Source of the DNA: Primula veris
Lineage: Eukaryota; Streptophyta; Magnoliopsida; Ericales; Primulaceae
DNA: 64,000 nt
Direction: 5' to 3'
Assembly: GCA_963682055.1 (NCBI GenBank)
Contig: OY821747.1
Span: forward strand, 26,286,126-26,350,125
Part shown: positions 10,271 to 22,503 of the stretch, piece after piece
How positions within the stretch are numbered: position 1 is the first letter of the stretch
How the letters are laid out: each line of letters begins with the position of its first letter
Notes under the pieces: model-generated
The model's database searches: none
Told to the model about the DNA's origin: nothing
What the model saw: the letters and a program-made list of their open reading frames with translations, nothing else
Translations under genes and position numbers: made by a program

Positions 10271-13200
10271 ATGGAAGAACCTCTTTTGCCGAAAAATGAA
10301 GAGCAAAAATTTAGTCCAAACACTAAAGAATGTATAGAAGAGCTGAAAAAGGTTGGCTATATTGCTGCACCTATGGTGGTGGTCACACTTTCACAGTACT
10401 TTTTACGCGTTGTACCAATGATGATGGTGGGCCACCTTGGCGAGCTAGAGCTCGCGAGCACTGCGATTGCAACCTCTATCGGAAACGTCACCGGCTACAG
10501 TGTTCTAGTAAGTTTTTATTTTTGTGTTCAGTTTCCATACAATCAGGGGCAGAGCTGTAGGGGCAAGGGTTGTTTTCATAACCGCGCAACTTAAAAGTAT
10601 GCTAACTTTTCTATAAGTAGGTTTATGAAATAATTCCAAAATGTTATATTTTGCGACCCCGTAAAATAACAATTAATACTTAGCAAACCCATCATATTGT
10701 TTCTGGCTACGTTTCTGCAGACGATGGTTTTGTTAAGGAGTGTTTGGTTGAAGCTTTTAAGCTCAGTATTTTTTCTCATAAGTTAGAATGCACTTGGTTT
10801 ACCTTATTGAAGCTGAGGTATCACAAACCAAATTAAGCTGATATTCTCTGTTTATTGGCATGTAAAATTAGAAGTTTTTAGCCTGATGAATCTAGCTGTT
10901 TTCTTGGCCTTAAGAAAGCTAGCTTATTTGGTTAAAAGCTGATCTTTGTCCATAAGGATTGTTCGATTGCAGGCAGCAGGATTGTTTGATTGCAGGCACC
11001 TTTTTTAAGTTCATTTTACGTTCATATGTTGTAACTTGCAATGCATTTGGTTGACCAGAATAAAATCTGAAACCTTTTTGGTAGTTGCTTGCAGAAGCTA
11101 GATGGTTTAAGCTGGATGAATCCAGCTTTATTCTCGGTCATACGTAAGCCAACTTATTTAAGTACAACTTGTGGCCAAACAATTAAACAAGCATGCATAT
11201 TTGAATTATGAGCTATATTTGTTGTTATACATTAGTGTTACCAATTTTCAGTTACAATTTTAAAAGTAGTAGCACCAGATGTTTTAGAATACATAAATAA
11301 AAAACAATTGTAATTTAGTTAACACAACTCGATTTGTGGAAGCAGTTTGGAATGGCTGGTGCACTAGAGACTCTATGTGGGCAAGCTTATGGAGCAAAAC
11401 AATACAAAAAGCTGGGCATATATACATATGGAGCGATTCTATCCCTTTTTCTTGTTTGTATACCAATTTCTATTCTATGGATCTTCATGGACAAGATACT
11501 AATTTTTCTTGGGCAAGACCCTTTGATTTCAGTCGCAGCTGGAAAATTTGCAATTTGGTTAATTCCATCATTATTTCCTTATGCAATTCTCGAATGTATG
11601 GTTCCATTTTTGCAAGCGCAAAGTTTGATCCTACCAATGCTGCTTTGCTCAGTCGCAACTTTGTGTGTTCACGTTCCTCTTTGTTGGGTTCTAATATTTA
11701 CATTAGAGCTTGGGACCAAAGGCGCAGCTTTGGCAATTAGCTTTTCGTTTTGGGTTAATGTGATATTACTCGGACTGTACTTGAAATACTCTCCAGCCTG
11801 TGCAAAAACTAGAACTAAATTCTCGAAAGAAGTGTTTCAGAGCATAAGGGAATTTCTCCGTTTCGCTTTTGCTTCTGCCGGAATGGTTTGGTATTTCTAC
11901 TATCCAAACTTTTTTTATAGCTGAATTAACTTTTTAAGATTACTTTGTGGTTTGTACTTATTTATCCAATTTACAGTCTCGAATGGTGGTCATTTGAAGT
12001 AATTGTGTTGTTGTCTGGGCTTTTGCCGAACCCTAAACTCCAATCTTCAGTGCTTTCGATATGGTAAGCTTGTTCTCCTTGATTGAAAAAAGGGTCCTAC
12101 ATGGAGTTCTTTAGAAAAAATTAATTAACCATATTAATGTTTTCTGAGCAGCTTGACAACTAGTTCCATGCACTACCTCATTCCATATTCTATCGGTGCT
12201 GCAGCAAGGTCTGATAAAAAAAATTGTTCTAAAAACATATTTGTTCATAGTATCAACAAAGTGAATAACCAATATTGACTAGTTTATTATTTTTATCGAT
12301 ACTTTTTTGTAGTGTTCGTGTTTCTAATGAGCTAGGTGCTGGTAACGCAAAGTCCGCTACACTAGTTGTTTACACAGTGATGGCAATAGCAACGGCAGAA
12401 GCGATTATCGTGAGCATTATTCTCTTCTGTTATCGCTCTATGGTGGGATATGCATACAGTAATGAATTTGAAGTTGTCGAATATGTAAAGGAAATGATGC
12501 CTGTTATATGTGCCTCAATTGTCATGGACAGCTTACAAGCTGTGCTCTCTGGTGATTCTCTTTCCCTAACCAGATTAATGTCGGTGTTTACTCGTGTGTT
12601 GTCATTAGATAATTCTACAGAAGTGTCTTTTTTATAAATTCATGAATAACTTTACCTTTGGGAAAGTAGTATGGGACTGTTTGGTTGCAGCTTTTTAGCT
12701 CAGCTGTTTTGCTTTTTTACCTAACAACTCAACTGTGCTCTGAATTTAAGAACATTGTAGTAAATACCACCCATAGATTTCCATAGGTCCTATTGTGTAC
12801 GTATAACAAAATAATTGACTATAAACTTAACTTTTGTCATTGACATGCTTAGTCGCAATATTAAGTTGTGTTATATATTTTTTTTTTAACAAAGGTGTCG
12901 CTCGAGGAAGTGGATGGCAGCATATTGGGACGTACATAAACTTCAGTGCTTATTATCTATTTGGGATCCCGGTATCCATTTTTCTGGGTTTTGTTTGGAA
13001 ATTGAGCGGAGAGGGGCTTTGGGCAGGACTTGTCCTGGGTTCAGCAACTCAAGTGATTGTATATTCTTTTGTAACAAGCTGTACAACTTGGCAGAAACAG
13101 GTAGTTTTGAACTCGCGTTTTTTTTAAGTTCTTAGTTTAAACCTTGGTAAAATGCCAAAAAGAGTGTTACAGTTTTCTGTTACATAAGACTAGTTGAGAT

Positions 13201-13345
13201 ATTGCTTCGTAAACACATATCTCAAACATGTGTCTCTTTAGAATGCCGGGACTAAAGTATCCTTTTTTCTCAATTACAGGCAAATAAAGCGAGAGCAAGG
13301 ATATTTCAAGGGAGATTACCAGATGACGGTGAATTTCTTGGTTAG
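10271..13345 (+). CDS. MATE (DETOXIFICATION-type) transporter 1, 478 aa, 7 exons
   Basis: Integral-membrane cation (H+ or Na+) antiporter of the MATE family, which in plants exports or sequesters secondary metabolites and xenobiotics; the substrate cannot be read from sequence. Exons: 10271-10507, 11346-11890, 11977-12063, 12152-12208, 12313-12551, 12895-13100, 13280-13345. All introns are GT-AG and the phases join without a stop (1,437 nt with stop). The soluble N-terminus ([12 protein letters not shown]) is followed by the family signatures [25 protein letters not shown] (start of exon 2), [14 protein letters not shown] (exon 3) and [10 protein letters not shown] (exon 5). The many hydrophobic segments fit a 12-helix fold, and the length matches plant DTX proteins. 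Intron 1 (838 bp) and intron 5 carry hAT-like repeat debris. The gene is head-to-tail with the paralogue at 23588. Nothing is truncated; which DTX member it corresponds to needs a tree. Confidence 0.93.
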
Positions 13346-15566
13346 ATATACATGCATATCGATCAGCTACCTTTGAATCGACGAAGAAGAGAGAGATGAG
13401 TTAGAATTTTGTTCCGGAGAATTTACCTCAGTAGGATTCTTGTTTGTAGCTTCACTAGTAATTTATGTCTAGATAGGAAGCATTTGTAACTGCTTTTCTA
13501 ATCGGTGTAAACATAAAATGCAATGAGATTTCCCTTCTTCTTTTGCTTATTCTTATTCTCATGAGCATAATAAAATACTTGAATAATAACTAAGCAAATA
13601 GATTTGATCTTTTGACTTGCTAATACACGATGGAGAGGATATCTTCAGGAGTATTCTGTACCACGCCTTTGTGACTTATTAAAGCCAATTTTTTCTTACT
13701 TATTATATGTAAAATCAAACAAATAATCTTACAAATTTTGGATAACTTTTCTATTTTCCCCAATTGATGAATTTGGTTATATGATAGAAAGAGAGTTGAT
13801 TGTACAGTAAAACTATCCACACTGCTTATAGATGTTAGCATAAAATGCTACAAATTGACATGTTCTCTGTTGTCTTCGACAAAAATTTGATTGGTTGTTC
13901 TTTTAAACTAGATAATATTTAATTATTCATTACGAAACTACGTGTAATTTTAATTGGTTTATAACTTGTATCAAAATTGTCGATTTTTTTTTTTTAAATC
14001 TAATCATAAAATTTAACATTTAAATTATATGATCAACTTTTGAAAATTTTAATTTTGATATTTTTAAAATAAGTTATTAATCGATCAAAATTACACACTG
14101 ATTTTTAATAATTAAATATAAATCGATGCAACATCTTCTCTCTTTTCTAGGTTGCATGAAACTATGGGTGAAAAAGAAAATGCAGAGGTCAGAGGTTACA
14201 GACCTGGTCCCTCATACGGATTAACTTTACGCTATAAAAATATTTGTGTAATGAAATTTTTTAAAATTTAATCATATAGTTTAAATATTAATTTATATGA
14301 TTTTATTTTAAAAAAAATTATTTCGATAATTTTGATACGATCAAAATTATAACAAGGTAAGTTATACTAAAAAGATTGTCGGTAACACTTCAATCCGGGA
14401 TGGAAGTCAAATTTAAAGAGACATGATTTGATGCATTTGGTAGGTAAATAAATTCCACGTGCACCGGCCATGAGTTTTGGTATATTCACACACCAATATT
14501 CGTGGCTCACGCGTTATGTGTGTAAAGCGTAATACAATTAAAATATAAAAAATAGGTGTATTTATAATACAAATATGTGTATAATAAAAAAAAAATATAT
14601 GATAAGATTTAAGAGAATATTTGGTTGTTAAAAAGAGATATATAGTGTTATTAGTTATTACTTTTTTTTTTCTTTTTTATTATTACGTGAGCATATTATT
14701 AATATTATTATTGTAATTAATAAAAAAGTATATGACTATTTTTAAAAAAAATTGCTAAATTGGACAGACTCATTTAATTTATGTTGAGTTATTATAACAG
14801 AATGATGAAGGAATATTATTGGATGTAAAACTAGGATGCATTTTTGCTGCCCTGAAAAATTCAGGGAAGCTTGCATTGAATTTTTCAGGCAGCAAAATGT
14901 AAATTTTTTTTTTAAAATAATGTAATTTAACGATTAAAACTACATTGAATATAGTTCATTATTATTTAGGATGTGTCACATAATAAAAACCTTAACACAT
15001 ATTAATGAACCCAAAAATATAATATATAAAATTACATTATTTAAAAAAAAAAAAGATTTTGCTGCCCGAAAAATTTAAGCCGAAATTTAAGGCGTGAGTG
15101 TTGTGAGTTATAGAATTACTTGGTATAATATTTTTGTATTATCATTGTAGAAATAATTATTGTGTATAATGTGTAATCTCTTATATATAGTGAAACAATA
15201 TCTGTGTTTTCGTCGTGGAGTAAGCATAGCCGAACCACGTATATCGTTGTGTCCAGTGCGTTGTCATATTTTCTATTTTCTCTCTGTCGGTAATTTATTT
15301 CTCATATCGTATCGCCGTATTAAAGTCTCGGATAACAATCTGTCGCAACAAAGAGGATCATAAATTCTAGTATCATGCCCCATTCCGATGTGCCCCCGAG
15401 ACTCCAAAAAGACACTGAGTATACATTTCAAAACTATAACTTTTGAAGAGACACCGACCTATAATTTATACCATAGGTTACAGAACTTCTGAAGAATCGA
15501 GTCTGAAGAAATCCCCATATAATTAGAACAAATTCTACGAATAATGTCATCCGTATGTGCCCCCTG
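13346..15566. other. Intergenic between MATE 1 and the nested retroelements
   Basis: 3' flank of the MATE gene, then AT-rich sequence. The one structured feature is a strong hairpin at 14841-14898. The open frames at 13620-13841 and 15160-15363 have no recognisable protein. Confidence 0.5.
14841..14898. other. Near-perfect hairpin, about 20-bp stem
   Basis: TTTGCTGCCCTGAAAAATTC is followed, after a 13-nt spacer, by its inverse GAATTTTTCAGGCAGCAAA; one base bulges in the stem. A partial related sequence (TTTTGCTGCCCGAAAAATTT) recurs at 15058. It could be a transposon end pair or a small-RNA hairpin. No function is shown. Confidence 0.55.
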
Positions 15567-16220
15567 AGTAATGTTGGAAAACATGTTTTAAACATGGGTG
15601 TTTCGAATGGTCACATGACCAATTTCGAGTCAATATTACATGCAACAACACTGAGTCGTTAATGTCGTACTCAAAGAGTTTGAGTAGCTCGTGTGACGAG
15701 CTTCGTAACGGTATATCGCATGACCTATTCGGAGAATGGGTGTGAATATTAATCGGCTTCAAAGTTGGGTTCTCGAAAGAAAGGAAAACCTTAATGCTGG
15801 AAAACGGAATGAATAAAAGGAGAACCATTGAGGGTTATCCCATATTGGAGAATTAATAGTTAATTTTTCAATATATATACAAGTCCAACACATATAGTTG
15901 TTAAACTATTATGTCCATATACACATAAGTGTATGAGTGTGTATCACGCACGCGCGCGCTCGCTCGGGTCTCAGGCCTTAGGATTTAAGATTTGGGATTT
16001 GGAAAATGGAAAATGTCTCGGGTCTCGGGTTAAATCTGAAAAGTGAGTTTTGTATAAAATACAAAAGGAGTCCCTAGAGTTTTCAGCAAATTAAAACACC
16101 AGCATTCAATGAGAATAAATTGCAGATTGAGTGCTGCAGTTTCAGAAATTGAATGGGCGGATTCTAGGGGTGTAACTTCCAGAATTAAATGGCCATTATG
16201 GTTGCGGTTTCTGAGAAGCC

Positions 16221-16230
16221 TATAAAAGGC
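16221..16230 (+). promoter_or_regulatory. TATA box of the solo LTR
   Basis: TATAAAAGGC sits in the position expected for the U3 promoter of an LTR, just upstream of a CA-rich putative start region. Confidence 0.5.
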
Positions 16231-16577
16231 AGTCTTTTCCCTCTCATTCAGACACAAAACAAACACACACACACAACACATCATGCATAGCATCATATTA
16301 GATAGAGAATCGCACCACCAACAGCTCGAACTATGGTTCGGTGCTGTTTCCATGCGAGACACTCAGTGACAGAAGTTGTACATTGGGAACAAAGTCTCGA
16401 GAACGAGAAACACTAAGGTGGTTCGGGAAATATTGTTTAAGAAAAACTGCTTGCAGTTGCCTCTTCTTTTATTTCTTTTCTTTTCAGTACTGTTTACTTT
16501 CTGTTATTTCGTTTTAGTACTGTTTACTTTACATTATGTAATTTATTTCCCAGTACTGTTTACTTTCCTGTATTTAC

Positions 16578-16621
16578 TGTAATAACCTGATTTTTATATG
16601 TTTATAAAGGTGTGGATATAT

Positions 16622-16672
<51 letters not shown>

Positions 16673-18230
16673 TTTATGGATATTTATATCTAAGTATGAT
16701 TTGTTATGTATATATTATAAAATACTACCTACTAAAACAAAATAAGCCGGGACACTTATTCTCATATCTATCTGCTGCACCTCTTCATTTGATAAAATAA
16801 TTATCTTCATATACACAGGAACAGAGAAATACGTAGAGATACAGAGAGAGATAGATAATGATAGAGAACCATAAGCCCTCTCACTCACTAAAATTCTGTT
16901 TTCTCTCGGTTTGGGTATCCGTTTTTCAAACGGTTTGCATATTTGGATAGATATTGAATAGGGGGACATCCTGAGGTATAGTTGATCCTCTATTATCACT
17001 TGTTTCTACATCGAAACTGGCGATTACAAAGCTGTTTCTCTCAGGTTCTGGGTTAACCACGCTGTTTGCGTGAAAACATATCATATGGCGGACTCAATGT
17101 CACGTATTAACGCGTGAACAAACTAAGTCTGGTTACCTCTTCATCTCTGTACAAATTCCAGCCTTTTCAGTCTAAAAAGGTACCGTTTTAGTACTTAAAT
17201 AGGAGTCTTTTATGTTGTATTAACCAGGGATCGATTTCATGTTTCTTTATCGCTTGGTTGTCTATAGTAGTAATATTAATCATAGTTGTGATCAGATAGT
17301 TAAACCTGGTAGTTCACTGGTCTTAACCAGATACTGTTTTGGTATTATAATATAAGTATCGGGTTTTCTTAACATTTGTTTTCATTGTGAAAGATTGTCG
17401 TCACTAGCTATTTGAATTGAGGAAATAAAATATGGAATTATCATTGTGATATTTTTATTTTGACATAGTTTGGGGTGCTTCCGAGACAAAGGCATTAATT
17501 ATTGAGCCGATTCTCTATATAGAATCCCGGTGCCGCGTTATTTATTGAGCCGATTCGCTATATAGAATCCCGGTGCTCCCGTGGACCTGTTGAGCCGACT
17601 CCCGATATAGAGTCCCGTTGCTCCCAGGTCGTGTGCTTTATAAACCTTTTAAGTCGACTCCCGATATAGAGTCTCGGTGCTCCCGATAAAAGGGTATTTA
17701 TTATTTGGTTTATTGTCGTATTGAGTTGACTGGCTAATAAGTCAAGTCTTGGTAATCTCGAGCACGTTATTGATTATATGACATTTTAGTAGCACATGAT
17801 TGGGTATAAGATTGTTAATATAATGAAATAATTGTACTAAAAATAGTCAAATGCTCATAAGGTTCTTATTAAACTTTCATGCAAATGTTGTTCTTTGTTT
17901 TGCGATTGAGTTTTGAATGCAGGTCTTGTATTTCTCGTGCAAAGACTCAACACCTTGTAATGGAATAGGCGAGGCGGTATTTGCACATGTTTTTTTTTGT
18001 TCAATACATGTGTTATTTCAAGGTGGTTATTAATGTATGAGATTTTGAATAATTAAGTGTTGTTCATTGGGAATAATAATAATAGTAGCAGTAGTAGCGT
18101 TGAGATAAATTGTGCTTGTTTGTTATATAAATTATTTTTTGGAAATCAATTAATTCTGAAAAATCAAGTCTTGTATTTAATGTCTTATTTCTCATGGCTC
18201 GGTTTTCCAATGAAAATCCGGGGTATGATA
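16578..18230 (+). repeat. 5' LTR
   Basis: 1,653 bp, starts TGTAATAACC and ends GGTATGATA. It contains a TA microsatellite near 16627-16667 and four hairpin-bearing repeats at 17502-17687. Confidence 0.92.
17502..17687 (+). repeat. Four hairpin repeats in the 5' LTR
   Basis: Four imperfect units, starting at about 17502, 17544, 17590 and 17649, of the form TTGAGCCGAYTCNCKATATA followed by GARTCCCGGTGCTCCC. In each, GATTC/GAATC or GACTC/GAGTC arms flank a TCTATATA-like core, so every unit can form a short hairpin. The same array is in the other LTR. Confidence 0.85.
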
Positions 18231-18232
18231 GA

Positions 18233-18244
18233 TGGTATCAGAGC
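18233..18244 (+). promoter_or_regulatory. Primer binding site, tRNA-iMet type
   Basis: TGGTATCAGAGC, two bases inside the left LTR, exactly the plant initiator-Met PBS. It fixes the element's orientation as +. Confidence 0.92.
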
Positions 18245-18616
18245 TGAACCAGGTTCGAACACCGCGTTAACTGTGGATAATGGGTCTAGGTTTCCATATA
18301 TGTGTGACATGGTGTAGGGTCTGAGTTCCTTTAGCTTGGTTAGGCAGGTTCTATTCTTTAGCCTTGTTAATTTGACACTTTTATTTATATACATATTATG
18401 ATTGTGCCATTGCGTGGCTTCCATGGGATAAATGTAGAAGTTGTGGCAACGGGACCTTGGCACATTGTTCCACAGATTGCGGTATTTACACGTTTGGTGG
18501 TAATCAATTTTAACCACTGGGAACTGGCCGTGATCAGGCCAAGACTCTGCCTAGGCTACTTATACTCCAAATTGGTTCTATTCTCTTAATGTGCTGAATT
18601 TCGGGGTCGAAATTTT

Positions 18617-18632
18617 TATAAGGTGGTAAGGA
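18617..18632 (+). promoter_or_regulatory. Polypurine tract
   Basis: The purine-rich stretch AAGGTGGTAAGGA lies immediately upstream of the right LTR, where plus-strand priming occurs. Confidence 0.65.
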
Positions 18633-18676
18633 TGTAATAACCTGATTTTTATATGTTTATAAAGGTGTGGATATAT

Positions 18677-18749
<73 letters not shown>

Positions 18750-20307
18750 TTTATGGATATTTATATCTAAGTATGATTTGTTATGTATATATTATAAAAT
18801 ACTACCTACTAAAACAAAATAAGCCGGGACACTTATTCTCATATCTATCTGCTGCACCTCTTCATTTGATAAAATAATTATCTTCATATACACAGGAACA
18901 GAGAAATACGTAGAGATACAGAGAGAGATAGATAATGATAGAGAACCATAAGCCCTCTCACTCATTAAAATTCTTTTTTCTCTCGGCTCGGGTATCCGTT
19001 TTTCAAACGGTTTGCATATTTGGGTAGCTATTGAATAGGGGGACATCCTGAGGTATAGTTGATCCTCTATTATCACTTGTTTCTACATCGAAACTGGCGA
19101 TTACAAAGCTGTTTCTCTCAGGTTCTGGGTTAACCACGCTGTTTGCGTGAAAACATATCATATGGCGGACTCGATGTCACGTATTAATGCGTGAACAAAC
19201 TAAGTCTGGTTACCTTTTCATCTCTGTACAAATTCCAGCCTTTTCAGCCTAAAAAGGTACCGTTTTAGTACTTAAATAGGAGTCTTTTATGTTGTATTAA
19301 CCAGGGATCGATTTCATGTTTCTTTATCGCTTGGTTGTCTATAGTAGTAATATTAATCATAGTTGTGATCAGATAGTTGAACCTGGTAGTTCACTGGTCT
19401 TAACCAGATACTGTTTTGGTATTATAATATAAGTATCGGGTTTTCTTAACATTTGTTTTCATTGTGAAAGATTGTCGTCACTAGCTATTTGAATTGAGGA
19501 AATAAAATATGGAATTATCATTGTGATATTTTTATTTTGACATAGTTTGGGGTGCTTCCGAGACAAAGGCGTTAATTATTGAGCCGATTCTCTATATAGA
19601 ATCCCGGTGCCGCGTTATTTATTGAGCCGATTCGCTATATAGAATCCCGGTGCTCCCGTGGACCTGTTGAGCCGACTCCCGATATAGAGTCCCGGTGCTC
19701 CCAGGTCGTGTGCTTTATAAACCTTTTAAGTCGACTCCCGATATAGAGTCTCGGTGCTCCCGATAAAAGGGTATTTATTATTTGGTTTATTGTCGTATTG
19801 AGTTGACTGGCTAATAAGTCAAGTCTTGGTAATCTCGAGCACGTTATTGATTATATGACATTTTAGTAGCACATGATTGAGTATAAGATTGTTAATATAA
19901 TGAAATAATTGTACTAAAAATAGTCAAATGCTCATAAGGTTCTTATTAAACTTTCATGCAAATGTTGTTCTTTGTTTTGCGATTGAGTTTTGAATGCAGG
20001 TCTTGTATTTCTCGTGCAAAGACTCAACACCTTGTAATGGAATAGGCGAGGCGGTATTTGCACATGTTTTTTTTTGTTCAATACATGTGTTATTTCAAGG
20101 TGGTTATTAATGTATGAGATTTTGAATAATTAAGTGTTGTTCATTGGGAATAATAATAATAGTAGCAGTAGTAGCGTTGAGATAAATTGTGCTTGTTTGC
20201 TATATAAATTATTTTTTGGAAATCAATTAATTATGAAAAATCAAGTCTTGTATTTAATGTCTTATTTCTCATGGCTCGGTTTTCCAATGAAAATCCGGGG
20301 TATGACA
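18633..20307 (+). repeat. 3' LTR
   Basis: 1,675 bp, nearly identical to the 5' LTR. It has a longer TA microsatellite (about 18683-18744) and the hairpin array at 19579-19764, and it ends GGTATGACA. Confidence 0.92.
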
Positions 20308-21527
20308 TTTACTTTCCAGTACTATTTACATTCTGTAATTTACATTTCTAGTACTGTTTACTTTTCTGTATTTAATTTCCAGTTCTTTCTGTTCTGTAAT
20401 TTATATTATGTAATTTCTTTTATTTACAGAAATAGTCCAGCAGTTTAGTAATCATACTATTCTGTCTGGCAGTTTTTTTTAATTGACAAACAGTCCTGCA
20501 GTATAGTCTTTATACTATTCTCCCCGACTGTTTCGTACAATCCAATTCAGTCCAGCAGTTTAATAATTTATATTAAATCTGTCTGGAATTTATTTATTGT
20601 AATTTAAATTCTGTACGAGTCAGGAATTTTGTAATAGACTAATATTCCTTTTTCAAGTGAAATAAAATTATTTATTTTCATTTCAATACTTGTCATTTAT
20701 ATTATTGTTTTTCGATATAGTAAAAATCAACAAGTAATTTACGAAAATATAAGAAATAATTTTCACGTCGAATATAATAGGTTAACTCAATAGCTTTCAC
20801 TTGTCATTACCTGACTTTCCAAATATCAGTCGGGGGGGGATTCACTTTCAGTCAACTTTACAATCGAGAAACGAAAGAAAAATACTTGCAACTGTTGTTC
20901 TAATCAGAAATAAGTTATTTTTGTTAAAATATGTAGTAATACCCTTATGTGGATAACAATTGAAATTAAGTAAAGTTACAGACACACTTGTGTCTGAAAT
21001 TTAACGTACAGATAGTCAATAGTTGTAAACTTTGTTAGCGTTAATTTGTTCATTTGCCAAAAAGCTATAATTCTTTTGTTCTTACAGAAGCAAAAAATTT
21101 AAAGGGTAACCCCGGTGTTAAAGCTTCCGCCATGTGCAGGGTCCAGTGAGAGGTTCAGTCACTTTGGGCTTAATGTAGACACCTTCGATTACATTTCTAC
21201 AAAATTCGTTGCTTTGATACTTACCTTTTTTTTTCTTTTTTTTTTGCATTCGATACTTACCATTTTCTAAGTGCATTAGGTTTCTTATGGATCTGATTGG
21301 ATGAGAATTATATTATATATATATTGTAATTAGGGAAGTACATGTTACTGGGGAAGAAGTAACTTAGTCTGAAGAAAGAACCAAGAAAATAAGCTGGCTC
21401 CATCTCATCAAATCTGGAAAAAATCAACCCATAATGTGCTCTCTGCAGTTTTATTAGGGCAATTCTAGATGAGCATTAAACACAGTGAGGCGTGAGTCTT
21501 GTTTTCGAAAATCAATGTGATGTAATC

Positions 21528-21790
21528 AGTATGTTTGGAACCGTAAAATGTAAAGGAAAATTAAAAAAAAAAAATTAAAAAAAAATTGAAATCATTTTCC
21601 GATCATGCGTTTGCAATGTTGATAAATCAAGAAATTTTTTTTGAGAGAGATGGAGCCGGTACCACTTTTTTCATTTTTTTTCATTTTCCTCATACTTTTG
21701 AGAAGTAAAATGTTTTATCTCATATTACACACAAACTTTTCTTACACTTTATTTTATTTTATTTTCCATTAGTTTTCTTATGGAACCAAA
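21528..21790. mobile_element. Possible hAT-like MITE
   Basis: The left edge TGTTTGGAACCGTAAAATGT and right edge TTTTCTTATGGAACCAAATA are roughly inverted. No target duplication was confirmed. Confidence 0.3.
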
Positions 21791-22503
21791 TAAAAAAAAA
21801 ATGTTTTCTCAAAATATAATTTTTATTTTTCTATGAGTTTTTTGATTTTGAAAGACACTAAAGGTTAAATGAGTGTCACCCGTTGAGAAGTTATTTCTCC
21901 ACCTACAACAAGGCAATACCATGTTGTAGCTGTTATTTTGAAATCTCAAGGATCGATATTTGATGTCTATACAAGTTGATTGTTTTTTCAGTTGTCTAAC
22001 AAGACCTTAAAAGGTTGAGCCTAAGTTAGTTTATTCCACAACACATACCAATTGTAAGCCTAGGAGCATTCATCCCAGCTCACATACCAATTGTATTTTA
22101 CATATTTATTTCGGGTAGATCATTTAAAATACACGACTTTTTATGTATATTTAAATTAATAATTTAAATTAAATAAATCATATTACAAATGTAATACTTA
22201 GCTACCCTCATAAATGATACTTATCTGTATATACTTTGGAAAAAGTGTTAAAGAAAAGTTAATTGTGTTGAATGTAATATTGAATTCACACACAAAAAAC
22301 TACTAATAGTGCAAAAATGATTTTGTTAGAGCATTCACAACTGTATAGATATACATATCATCTATTTTTCATTTACAAACCTCTCATTTCTATTTTTCAT
22401 TTCTATTTTACACATCATATATGATACATTTATTCACAACAGATCATGTAAAATACATGTTCAGTTTACAAATTATTCTTTCCAGCAGATCATCTATAAT
22501 ACA

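Larger units (their letters stand above)
16578..20307 (+). mobile_element. Young non-autonomous LTR retrotransposon (3,730 bp)
   Basis: Two long direct repeats, 16578-18230 and 18633-20307, both starting TGTAATAACC. The right copy ends in CA and the left in TA, a likely point mutation. The flanking 5-bp duplication is TTTAC (16573-16577 and 20308-20312). Two bases after the left LTR comes TGGTATCAGAGC, the standard plant initiator-tRNA-Met primer site, and a purine-rich tract precedes the right LTR. The interior is only 402 bp and encodes nothing, so gag and pol must come from another element. By eye I count about 17 substitutions over about 1.63 kb of LTR (about 1%), apart from a TA-microsatellite length difference, which means a recent insertion. 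It does not fit the usual TRIM (short LTR) or LARD (long interior) description. Confidence 0.93.
15572..20732 (+). mobile_element. Solo LTR (about 1.43 kb) split by a younger retrotransposon
   Basis: It begins TGTTGGAAAACATG and ends AAAAATCAACA (TG...CA with short inverted ends). It is flanked by a perfect 5-bp duplication AGTAA (15567-15571 and 20733-20737). Excising the insertion at 16578-20307 and one TTTAC copy leaves about 1,426 bp with no internal retroelement domain, so this looks like a solo LTR made by LTR-LTR recombination. A promoter-like CCTATAAAAGGCAGTC lies at about 16219-16234, followed by a CA-rich start region. Tandem CAGTACTGTTTACTTT-like units (about 16486-16577 and 20313-20420) lie on both sides of the insertion point. 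Copia or gypsy origin cannot be assigned from an LTR alone. Confidence 0.8.

Noticed and set aside
13920..14360. Long imperfect AT inverted repeat
   Set aside because: The similarity is mostly A/T composition, with no clear ends or target duplication.
16030..16362. 110-codon frame with a Cys/Met-rich stretch
   Set aside because: It falls on the antisense strand of the solo LTR promoter region; the CMMCCVCV-type run comes from a CA-rich tract.
16715..19076. Repeated 94-codon frame on the minus strand
   Set aside because: It occurs in both LTRs by identity, with no domain; an LTR shadow.
16578..20307. Simple ~2.05-kb tandem genomic duplication
   Set aside because: The repeats begin TG and end CA (TA in one copy), and there is a primer site, a polypurine tract and a 5-bp TTTAC duplication, so they are LTRs.
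20821..21190. Possible gene or retroelement remnant with GGGTAACCCCGGTG
   Set aside because: No open frame, boundary or recognisable domain could be established.
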